Part shown: in pieces, positions 55,533-64,000 of the stretch
Numbering within the stretch: the first letter of the stretch is position 1
How the letters are laid out: each line of letters begins with the position of its first letter
NCBI GenBank assembly: GCA_029959085.1
Contig: JARWIR010000016.1
Location: forward strand, 6,865,441 to 6,929,440
Length of the DNA stretch: 64,000 nucleotides
Source: Nemophila menziesii
Lineage: Eukaryota > Streptophyta > Magnoliopsida > Boraginales > Hydrophyllaceae
Direction of reading: 5' to 3'
Translations under genes and position numbers: made by a program
Notes under the pieces: generated by a model
The model's database searches: none
What the model was told of the DNA's origin: nothing
Seen by the model: only the letters and a program-made list of their open reading frames with translations

Positions 55533-55930
55533 ATTTTTTTTTTTTTTGACAAGAGATAAGATTAGAGTAGATATATAATAAGAGTTATTACACATCTGAT
55601 TAAGAAAATTAAAGACACCAACCACTAAGTAGAGAAAAATCCTGCCATTGCGACATGTTAAGATAGATTAACATTACGTCATGTACACTTTGCCAGAGCA
55701 TCCGCCGTGGTATTGAAGGATCGATTGATGTAATTGATTTTCCAAAAAATAAATTTGACAAGCCAGTTTTTTATTTCGGCAATGATTGGATAGATCTGCT
55801 ATCGAAGACCTGATTCTTTAGAGATACCTTGAATAAGTTCAAGGTTGTTGGAGTAAAAAGACATACTCGATAATTAAGGTTTGCGACTTGTCTTGAAAGT
55901 AAGACAACTCAACTTTCAACCTCAATAGGA
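55533..55930 (-). mobile_element. 5'-truncated LINE, RNase H end
   Basis: On the minus strand: MSFYSNNLELIQGISKESGL, IIAEIKNWLVKFIFWKINYI and NRSFNTTADALAKC, the end of an RVT_3 RNase H domain with one or two stops. A run of 14 T at about 55534-55547 on the + strand is its A tail. The target duplication was not found. The NLELIQ block resembles the RNase H trace near 34210, so both may be the same LINE lineage. Confidence 0.72.
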
Positions 55931-56179
55931 CAGGGAATCAGAAACAAACCAACTTTAAAACATTTTTTTTTTAATTAATGTATCGATTATAAGGAAAATC
56001 AAAGTTATGCAGAGTTGGTAATTCAACTGTGCTTTTTAAAAATAAATAAGTCCCTCCTTACGACATCGTTCTGTAACTGTTTGCCTCTCAATTTGCACAC
56101 CTTTTTTTTCTTCCATTTTTTTATATTTCCAAATTTACACACACTTTGTTCCCACTGAAAAAGAAGACACCCACGCGAA

Positions 56180-58130
56180 ATGGCGAACAAGAGCAGATCA
56201 TTCAGCACACAACACCAACTACCTTGCACCCGCACTCACCAGATCGGCGCCTTAGCACTAGTCGTCACCACCTTCTTCCTCACAAGGCTCTTCGACCAGT
56301 CCTCCTCCTCCTCCAACTTCACTCTCAATTACGGAACATCTACTTCCAAAAACGACGTCGTCAGTTTCAGTAGTCCCGGTGGATCCATATCGTGGCCAAA
56401 TAGAGGCTATGGGACCCACCTCTCCTTGAAAATCTACATCTATGATGAAAACGAGATCGATGGTCTTAAGCAATTACTCTATGGCCGTGACGGCAAGATC
56501 TCTCCTGAAGCTTGCGTTAAAGGCCAATGGGGCTCTCAGGTAAAATGCCCAAAACATCGAAGGTCCTATCTTATCATATTATTAACTAATTATATATGCA
56601 GTATTCTGATAATTAACAACAAATAATCATAGTTTTGTGCTTATCTCGTTTGCATAGTAGGTTAAAATACATAAACTGCTTTTACAATCGAGGTTTCGCA
56701 CAAAAATAAAAGACGAAGCTGATTTATTCTTCGTGCCAACTTATGTCAAATGTGTTCGAATGATGGGCGGATTAAGTGATAAGGAGATCAACCAAACTTA
56801 TGTGAAGGTACTTCACTCTCTTAATTGTCCTCTTTCATTGATCTTCTTAATCTAACAACTCTCTCTGTCAGGTACTAAGTCAAATGCCTTATTTTAGGCT
56901 ATCTGGTGGTCGTAATCACATATTTGTTTTCCCAAGGTATAGTGCTTGCTTTACTTAATGATTGTTATTAATTGATATTATAGTTAATTTCTGATGCATG
57001 TTTTTCTTTTGCAGTGGTGCTGGAGCTCACATATTTAAGTCTTGGGCAACATATTTGAACCGCTCCATCATTCTTACTCCTGAGGTACAGTGTAACAGAG
57101 CTATGACATAGAACTCATCTTGGTAATGCAATTAAATGAAAATAAGAGGATCTTATTTGCAATTACAGGGTGACCGTACAGATAAACGAGACACAAGTGC
57201 CTTCAATACATGGAAAGATATAATCATACCTGGAAATGTTGATGATGGAATGACTAATAGCAGGTCTAGGCTAGTTGAGCCTTTGCCTTTATCCAAAAGA
57301 AAATATTTAGCAAATTTCTTAGGCAGAGCACAAGGAAAAATTGGTCGCCTTGAATTAATCAAACTTGCAAAGCTTTTCCCTGATAAGGTGTGTCTTTTTC
57401 TTCTACTCTTTAATATTCCGCTCTTTAAGAAAAAAAGAATTATCTTAAAATACCTCCAAAAGATATATTTTCATTCTTTAAACAGTTGGAATCTCCAGAG
57501 TTGAAGTTCAAAGGGTCTGAAAAACTAGGGAGAACAGATTATTTTCAACACCTCGGTAATGCAAAGTTTTGTCTAGCTCCACGTGGCGAATCTTCATGGA
57601 CTCTACGATTTTACGAGTCATTCTTTGTGGTTAGTTTTCAATCTTTACTATGTGGGTCCCATCTAAAGTAAACAACACTCATCGAATTTCTCTCACATAG
57701 GAATGTGTACCTGTAATTTTATCGGATCAAGTGGAATTACCTCTTCAAAACGTAGTGGACTATACTCGAATATCAATTAAATGGCCATCTACTAAAATAG
57801 GTCCCGAACTTTTGGATTATTTACAATCAATACCAGGTAAGCTTTATTGCATTTCCTTACTCGTTTTTGTAAAGCTTAAATTTATTTTGTTTTATATCAG
57901 ATAAAGACATAGAGGAGATGATAGCTGAAGGAAGATTAGTGAGGTGTTTATGGGTATATGCTCCAGATTCTGAGCCTTGTTCTGCTTTTAGTGGTATTTT
58001 ATGGGAACTTCAGAAGAGAGTGAGGAAATTTCATCAATCATCGGAGACTTTTTGGTTGCATAATAGAAGTATTGTTAATAGAGAGTTGGTGGAATTTAGT
58101 ATGTGGAAACCGCCTATGCCATTGCCTTGA
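56180..58130 (+). CDS. exostosin-domain GT47 glycosyltransferase
   Basis: GT47 proteins are Golgi type II membrane enzymes that transfer sugars to cell-wall glycans; the exact sugar and acceptor cannot be read from the sequence. Eight exons join to 456 residues: 56180-56539, 56661-56807, 56872-56936, 57015-57084, 57169-57387, 57486-57629, 57701-57836 and 57901-58130; all introns GT-AG. An N-terminal membrane anchor spans about residues 22-38 (IGALALVVTTFFLTRLF). A Ser-rich stem follows, then the exostosin fold: LKIYIYDENEIDGL (about 83-96), ADLFFVPTYVKC, SGGRNHIFVFPSGAGAH (about 180-196), KRKYLANFLGRAQGK, and the nucleotide-sugar-binding block AKFCLAPRGESSWTLRFYES (313-332) with FFVECVPVILSD. 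The start is the first ATG in frame with good stem and anchor order. No lesions. A second gene follows 770 bp downstream on the same strand. Confidence 0.94.
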
Positions 58131-58899
58131 GAGAAGAATGGGCCTGGCCCGGCCTGGCCCGTTTGTTTGAGATGTCTTGGATTTATATTCTTTTTGTTGA
58201 GTTGTTACCACTTTATTCTAGCGATTATTTTTTGTTGTAAAGATAGTTGTCTGTATAAAAAGTGTAAAAAGGAAACAGATGAATACTTAAATGGATGATA
58301 ATTCTCACTGTACTTTTTGCCAATTTGTGTGTAATCGATTTGCTTAACTAAAAAGAGGAGTCTTTGGTGTTTAAGTAGGTCCAATGGTTTTATATCTCTC
58401 CTAATTTACTTTGTTTTTTCTCTTTCATTTAACTTGCAATCTAAAGCATACTTGTAAGGGGGATAAGATTGTAATACAAAATGTGGTCATACCTGAGCCA
58501 GAAAACATCTTCAAATACTTAAAAAAAAAAAAAAATTATATCGAATGTCAAAGTTTTTTTTTTTTTTTTCGTATCATTTTTTAGTGTAGTGGGAAGAAAT
58601 CTCTCTCTCTATGTGTCTTTTGTATGCTTGTGGTAAGAGTTAGATTATGGCATGCACCATTTAGAAGATCTAGAGTGTTAGAGAGAATTGGTGGATTAAT
58701 CTTTAAATAATAATAGGTAAAAGTAGCAACATGTGTGAAACGTGGTCCATATTATTCGAGAATATGATAAGATAAAAGAGTTCCGAATAAGCTGTAAGCA
58801 CCTCAGCCACAAGAACTCATTTTTTCTACAATTTTCTTTGATAATTTACAATTATTACCCATTTCTCATTTCTCTCCACTCTTTTTTGGTTGAGAGAAA
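58131..58899. other. intergenic between the GT47 and PsbP-like genes
   Basis: Presumed 3' UTR of the GT47 gene, which begins with ATGGGCCTGGCCCGGCCTGG, then AT-rich DNA with an A14 and a T18 run near 58520-58570, and the promoter of the next gene. No ORF is supported. Confidence 0.5.
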
Positions 58900-60019
58900 A
58901 TGAATACAATAGTATACACTAGCAGCTGCTATTCCCTGAAAAACAACAAGCATAGCGTAGTTTCTGGTTATGTTCCAGGAAAATCCTATTATTTTTCAAG
59001 AACAAGAACTAAAACTGTTGCATATTCGAGAAAAAGTGACGATGATAAAGAAGAAAATGATGGCTTATTATTAAGTAGAAGATTTGCAGCTATCACAGCA
59101 ACTGTGTTGTTAGGATTTCCAGGCAATGGATTGGCTGCAGTTACACAAGGCCTTTTAGCTGGAAGAGTTCCAGGTCTCTCTGAACCTGATAATGAAGGTT
59201 TGTTTTCAATTTTCACCCTCTTTATTTTATTTTATTTTCTTAACTGTTTTTTCATACTGTGTAAAAAATCTAATGCTCAGGCAGGTTGGAGGACATATCG
59301 AAGACCAGACGATAAATCTGGAGGACATGGTGTTGGATGGAGCCCTATGGATCCTTACCTCTTTTCCGTACCTCAAAATTTTGATGAGGTCAATAATTTA
59401 TCACCAAATATTTACTCAATATCTTCAAATATATTGACTGGACTCCATCTTTTCTATAGGTTCCTGTATCGATTGCAGATCTAGGAGGCACAGAGATTGA
59501 TTTGAGATTTGCTAGCCCAAAAGAAGGACGTGTCTTTGTCATTGTTGCTCCTGTAAAGAGATTTTCTGATGGTAAAATTCTCTTCTACTTATTATAACTC
59601 ATAGATATCTTTTAATTATGTTCATCAACTCAATTGTGTATAGTTCTTGGAGAAAATGTGGAAATAGAACAAATTGGACCACCAGATAAAGTGATTAGTG
59701 CATTTGGGCCAGAAGTGATCGGAGAGAACGTGGAAGGAAAAGTATTAAGTTCTGCAGTAGCAGAACATAATGGAAGAAAATATTACCAATTTGAATTGGA
59801 ACCACCCCATGTTATAATTACTGCCACTGCAGCTGGAAATAGACTATACTTGTTTAGCGTAACTGGAAATGGTAAAATATATAGCCTTGATTTCCAAGTT
59901 TTATATACATATCTTTAGCTATTAGTCTAAAACATTAATGTGATGTATTTGCAGGACTACAATGGAAAAGGCATTATAAAGATTTGAAAAGGATAGCCGA
60001 CTCTTTTAGGGTGGTTTGA
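58900..60019 (+). CDS. PPD4: PsbP-domain protein of the thylakoid lumen, PPD4-like
   Basis: PPD proteins are relatives of the PSII extrinsic subunit PsbP and sit in the thylakoid lumen. Five exons join to 268 residues: 58900-59197, 59285-59388, 59460-59571, 59644-59871 and 59955-60019; introns GT-AG. A bipartite transit peptide is clear: a Ser/Lys/Tyr-rich plastid part (1-55), then a twin-arginine lumen signal, SRRFAAITATVLLGFPGNGL with Arg60-Arg61, and a likely cleavage near Ala80. The mature part has LLAGRVPGLSEPDNEGWRTY, SGGHGVGWSPMDPYLFSVPQ, VPVSIADLGGTEIDLRF, FGPEVIGENVEGKVLSS, YYQFELEPPHVIITATAAGN and a C-terminal HYKDLKRIADSFRVV. No lesions. The subgroup assignment to PPD4 is from remembered similarity; the PsbP fold is surer. 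The unspliced first intron is open for some codons, but the spliced form keeps homology. Confidence 0.9.
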
Positions 60020-60369
60020 TACCATACACGTTTGAATTGTGGTTGAACAAATGAGTTAGGACTTCATTTGCTTGAGCTCTAAAAAAGTGTTGTGATATAT
60101 ATTATCAACTGCACGTTATATATTATACTTGTATTTATATTTAGAGCAACGGGTCAAATTTCTAATACAAGAAATAATCTGGTAAGTAGCTGCATTGCAT
60201 CGACGGTTGATGATAGAGATCAACTGCTATGCCATCCATGTAATACGTCTTTCAACCTATTTGTTGGTATTGAATCTGCGGTATATATACGATGTCTCTG
60301 TTATATTATACAAGTCTCTTTTATGTACACTGCAAATCACATGCCCAAAACGAATATTCAAAACGGTCT
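60020..60369. other. 3' flank of the PPD4-like gene
   Basis: Presumed 3' UTR and flank. Short frames only; no recognised feature. Confidence 0.5.
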
Positions 60370-60639
60370 CTTCTATATACCTTAACTATGGGAATTTTGG
60401 AGATTATTTTTATAGTTTATAGAGAATTTGTGGTAAGATTTAAGAAAAAAAAAACGTTAAAATTGTATAAGTAAAAAATACCCTTAAGATATATAAAAAG
60501 AAGGAAATTAGAGGAAATTATAAATTAAGGCCCAAAACTTGGGAACTTTTTAATTTAAGTCCTAGTTGCTAAAATTTATTTTTTAAGTCCCAACTTTAAA
60601 TATCTGGTTTGGTATTTTTACCTCTTTACCCCTTCTTTT

Positions 60640-61160
60640 ATTGGGTATGGACCCAACCCGCCTATTATCATGATCTCAATTAAGCTGTGATGGGTACGGG
60701 CCCAACACGTTTTTTTAATTTTCTTAATTATTAGGTTATTTTTTTTGTCAAGTTACAATAATTATATGGCCCGGACCCATATAGAACAAAAAACTAATGG
60801 GTCTGTACCCAATTTGAACAAAGAATCACATTTTTTACTCATACGGGCTGTACCTATATAAAACAAAAAAAATACACAAACACAAATTTATAACCCAATC
60901 ATTTTTCAGCTAATATATTTACATGGGATGTACCCATATTGAACAAAAACAACTAACAAAATAGACCACCCTTTTAAACCACAATGGGCCAGCCCCATTA
61001 CCTAACAACACACTAGATGGGGCTGGACCCAATACAACTACACATAATGCTACACCAATAACCTAATGGGCCTGGCCCCAGCAGAAAAAATCATTAATTG
61101 GGGCTGGCCCTATTACAGGATACAATTAAAAAAAATATCATTAATTGGGGCTGGATCGAT
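60640..61160. repeat. array of TGGG(N4-6)CCCA palindromes
   Basis: At least ten near-palindromic sites occur in about 520 bp: TTGGGTATGGACCCAA, ATGGGTACGGGCCCAA, ATGGCCCGGACCCAT, TGGGTCTGTACCCA, CATGGGATGTACCCAT, AATGGGCCAGCCCCATT, GATGGGGCTGGACCCAA, AATGGGCCTGGCCCCAG and TTGGGGCTGGCCCTATT among them. TGGGCC/GGCCCA is the core of plant site II / TCP-type promoter motifs, but a regulatory role here is only an inference. Confidence 0.8.
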
Positions 61161-61609
61161 CTTCGTGGCTGTTGTTGACTGGATCGATCTTCGTGGCTGT
61201 TTCATCCCGTGGTGGGGCGGTGGTGGGTCATTAGCACAGATGAGATGAAGGAGAGGGGGAACGAGACCGAGATGAGTGGTGGCTGTTGTCCACTGCAGCG
61301 GAGGAAAGGGAAGGGGCGGCGAAGATGGCGGAGTGGAGGCGGCGACGACGCAGATCTGGTGAGGGAGGAGCGCGGGCTGGCCCCAGGTGTTTAGATGAAC
61401 AAAACTCAAGATCGGAGAGAGGAACCCGACCTATACGCGTCGATGGAGGAGGATCCTAATCTCAAGGGTGTTGTGTTGATGGTGGGGGCTCGGCATCTCA
61501 CTGTCGCTGGGTGGGTCTTCCAGCGATGCTGCAGCGGTGTTCTGCATCTCGGAGGCGGCAGCAGGGTTGGTGATGAAGGCGGCAGCAGGGGTGGTCTTCT
61601 CCAAGCCTT

Positions 61610-61720
61610 CACGGGTGGTGTTGGTGCTGCAGATCCACGGTGCTGCAGTTTTGGGTGGTGTTGGTGCTGCAGTTTTGGGTGGTTGGTGCTGCAGATCCAC
61701 GGTTTTGGTTGGTGTTGGTG
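61610..61720. repeat. tandem GGTGCTGCAG repeats
   Basis: GGTGCTGCAGATCCACGGT and GGTGCTGCAGTTTTGGGTGG units alternate about four times. Confidence 0.8.
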
Positions 61721-63628
61721 ATGAAGGAAGGCGGCGGTGGTGTTTGTAGTGGTGTCGGTGGTAGTGGGATGCAGCTCGTCAATGGGAAGAGGGTGGTGGT
61801 GCGGCAGTGGAAGGTTGGTAGTGGCTCGGCAGTGGGGATGGGGTTGGGGGTGGGTGGTTCGCCGGGGTCAAGAGAGAGAGATCAGGGGGTGGGGGGTCGG
61901 TTTTAGAGAGAGAGAAGAGATGGGGGTGGGATATTTTTCCAGACGCTATAATGGAGTTTTGGGTTGGGTTTGAGATAGTTTACTGTAAGTATATGGGAAG
62001 GGGAGGGTATTATTGGGTTTTTGCTTCATTTAGTTGGCTTTCAACTAGTCCAATTATCTCAGGATTTAAAATGAAAAGGTGGATGGTCTTTGGGCCTTAT
62101 AATATAAATGCCCCTATAAAAAGAGAACAATCTCTTTACATTATTCTCTCTCCCCACTCTTTTTCTTTACCCAACTTTCTCTCTCTTTCTCAAACGAAAT
62201 ATGATAGATTTTGCATTCTATTTTAGATTTTAAGTTTCGTTATTCCTCTAATACTTTTCCTCCGAGATATGTTGTTTCCTCCATTCCATTTAGTTTGAGA
62301 TCGGCCATGGAGATTCTTTCATAGAAGTTTCGTTCGAAATAATGAAGTTTTGTTCAACATCTGTTTTAATGGAAGATTCATTTTAGCGAGCTACGTTGAA
62401 AGAACAAAGTCATGGTATTTTCAGCAAAGCCTTTTGAACATAGCAGTGAAAAACAATTATGGGGATTGGTAAAAAACAATTCTTAGCAAAGTCACTTAGT
62501 ACTCAATAAAATTCGTGTTATGACGAATTAACTGGATTCCAGTATGTCCAACAAAGCCAGTTAGTGTGCTCAACAAAGTAATTGAGTACTCAACAAAAAT
62601 CACAGAGTAGTTAACAAAAATCATTGAGAATACTCAACCAAAACACCCGATACTCGGTAAATCACGGGATACTCAACAAAATCACTAAGTATGATGATTA
62701 AATGTAAAGAAAATTCCAGCACTAGCAAAAGTTTAGTTAAATCTTTGAGTATCAGAAAAAAATTATGAGTATTAGAAAAAACCTTTGAGTATTATTTAAA
62801 ATCATTGAGTGTCATTTAAAATAACCGAGTATTAACATAAATCATTGAGTATTAATGCAAAATTACTAAGTATTGACAGAAAAATCACTATGTAGTAATA
62901 CAAAAATCACTGAGTATTTAAATATCACAGAAGTTACAATAAATTAAAGAGTATTACACAAAATCTCTCAATACTAAACGCAAAATCACCAAGTATTATA
63001 TTAACTCACTAAGTATTAACACGAAAATGAAACTTCCTATTAGATCTTACATGGCTGAATATCGATGGTGCTTAAACACTCCTCTACTGCTCCTTAATGG
63101 TTCGTTATTTTACTGTTGCCATGGAACCAGATGCTTCGAACAAAGACATTTAAGAAGTTGTGATAACCATGAGATTCGCGAATAATAAAGAGAAGATAAG
63201 AGCTGATCTCGTCATTTATCCTCCGTGAAATAACGAACCTGCCACTTCGTGTGCTCAAAAACTTGCCAGAAAATTGGCTACTAACATGGCTTCAGGACAC
63301 CACTGTAAATCTAAAACTTTGAACTCCATTAATGTCCACCAGAGGGGAGTTTGGTGTCGTGAGTAACCATTCTAGTGGTTTAGGGTAGGGAGAGGAGAGA
63401 GGCGAAAGAGGCGTGAGTGATTTAGAGTTTGTAGGTGTGAAATGTGATTTATGTGTATTTATTTACTGTATATAGTGGATAAAAAAATATTTGAAGATAT
63501 AATAGGTAGTAGAAAAATAGGTCTATAGTGTTAGATCTTATTATTGACCTTTAGTAAAAAAAAGTGGATTAAATGGAGGTGTTTGGGTCTTTAGAAAGGG
63601 CCTTCATGACCCATTAGGTAAAAATCAC

Positions 63629-63762
63629 CTTTTCTTTGCAAATTTAATAACATAATTGAAAAAAAAAATCAATATATAAAAAAATATAACTAAATAAAAT
63701 TTCTAAAACAATATAAACAATATAATCAATCTTTTTAAGCATATCTTTTTTCTAAAACTTAA
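63629..63762. other. AT-rich spacer
   Basis: Non-coding between copy A3 and the hAT transposase end. Confidence 0.4.
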
Positions 63763-64000
63763 CTATTCTTCTTGCACTTTTTGATGTAAAATCGCTAAAT
63801 AATTTTGAAAATCAGATTTGTTAGCATAACCCTTTTCTATAGATAAAATAGTCAATTCACTTAATCTTTCTTGTGACATTGTCGACCGAATGTATGATTT
63901 GATCAATTCTAATTTTGGAAATCTTCATTCCGTAGATGTGATTGTATCTAGTATATATTCAACAATATTATGTACTTAATCAACACATTAATAAAATAAC
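63763..64000 (-). pseudogene. C-terminus of a hAT transposase (hATC dimerisation region), partial
   Basis: On the minus strand, entering from the right edge: RFPKLELIKSYIRSTMSQER, LSELTILSIEKGYANKSDFQ and a tail ending KVQEE with TAG at 63763-63765. The pattern FxKLKLIKxYLRSxMSQERLxxLAxLSIE is typical of the hATC region of plant hAT transposases of the TTF/zinc-finger MYM-like type. An in-frame TGA about 70 codons before the stop (near 63934) shows it is decayed. The rest lies outside the window. Confidence 0.75.

Larger units (their letters stand above)
60501..62114. mobile_element. Mutator-like element nested in copy A3
   Basis: A perfect 9-bp duplication TATAAAAAG lies at 60492-60500 and 62115-62123. 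The right end, reverse complemented, reads GGGGCATTTATATTATAAGG then CCCAAA. The left end reads GAGGAAATTATAAATTAAGG then CCCAAA at 60511, preceded by AAGGAAATTA (60501-60510), a 10-bp near-duplication of the terminus. The left half holds a palindrome array (60640-61160). The right half (61200-61960) is GC-rich with GGTGCTGCAGATCCACGG-type tandem repeats and overlapping spurious frames on both strands. No transposase. Confidence 0.85.
60370..63628 (-). mobile_element. non-autonomous Mutator-like element, family A copy A3, with nested element
   Basis: Reverse orientation relative to A1 and A2. The right end, reverse complemented, reads GTGATTTTTACCTAATGGGT, then TTTACTAAAGGTCAATAATA and CACTATAGACCTA, matching the left ends of A1 and A2. 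The left side (60380-60490) aligns with the reverse complement of the A2 right end, for example AATACCCTTA...ATTATTCTCTCTCC once the nested element at 60501-62114 is removed. The interior has diverged ACTCAACAAAATCAC / GAGTATTA repeats (62480-63025). Terminal 9-mers do not match, so outer boundaries are approximate and the copy is older. Confidence 0.72.

Noticed and set aside
61113..61973. Many overlapping GC-rich frames on both strands
   Set aside because: They run through tandem GGTGCTGCAG and Gly/Pro-rich low-complexity DNA within a TIR element. All frames stay open because of composition, and no domain is recognisable.
60361..63637. 9-bp target duplication for copy A3
   Set aside because: AAACGGTCT on the left and CTTTTCTTT on the right do not match. 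The membership of A3 rests on body homology instead.

Overview
The window is nuclear DNA from a flowering plant, most likely a eudicot. It is AT-rich. The host genes are split by GT-AG introns, and the encoded proteins are plant-specific or plastid-targeted: a class III peroxidase, a Golgi GT47 glycosyltransferase and a PsbP-domain thylakoid lumen protein. The rest is layered transposable elements: Copia, L1-type LINEs, tRNA-derived SINEs, Mutator-like and hAT-like elements. I could not name the species from the sequence.

Only three loci look like intact single-copy genes, all on the + strand: a peroxidase-43-like gene (41038-42328, 4 exons), an exostosin/GT47 gene (56180-58130, 8 exons) and a PPD4-like gene (58900-60019, 5 exons). 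A small one-helix ORF at 3783-4037 (-) is a weak fourth candidate. Two conserved eukaryotic genes appear only as broken, intron-containing fragments: MSH5 (4653-5560, -) and PEX12 (45061-46090, -). Each is interrupted by a SINE in what was an exon.

Layout. 1-902 is the 3' part of an LTR that recurs as a solo LTR at 29227-30684. 1427-3280 is a hAT-like element. 4.6-5.6 kb holds the MSH5 relic. 5.9-15.3 kb is a pile of minus-strand Copia and LINE pieces. 15.3-22 kb is AT-rich and holds a MITE, a SINE, an unidentified pseudo-exon and Mutator-like copy A1 (19026-20450). 22079-24729 is a LINE reduced to an intact ORF1 plus the last codons of ORF2, with a perfect 15-bp target-site duplication and a foldback MITE in its A tail. 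27744-33886 is a Copia element with both LTRs, split by the solo LTR. 34.1-37.2 kb is a fossil LINE. 38810-40413 is copy A2, with a perfect 9-bp duplication. 43565-52868 is a large element with ~350-bp terminal inverted repeats carrying the PEX12 fragment, a SINE and a near-complete 5.4-kb LINE. 53985-54720 is a degenerate telomere-like AAGGTT tract. 55.5-55.9 kb is a LINE tail. 60370-63628 is copy A3 in reverse, hosting a second, different element at 60501-62114. The right edge holds the C-terminus of a hAT transposase.

The three host genes are unrelated in function: a secreted haem peroxidase, a Golgi cell-wall glycosyltransferase and a photosynthetic lumen protein. They form small gene islands in transposon-rich DNA, not an operon or pathway cluster. 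The most interesting items are the ORF1-only LINE, the TIR element with its PEX12 fragment, the palindrome array shared by two elements, and the telomere-like tract.
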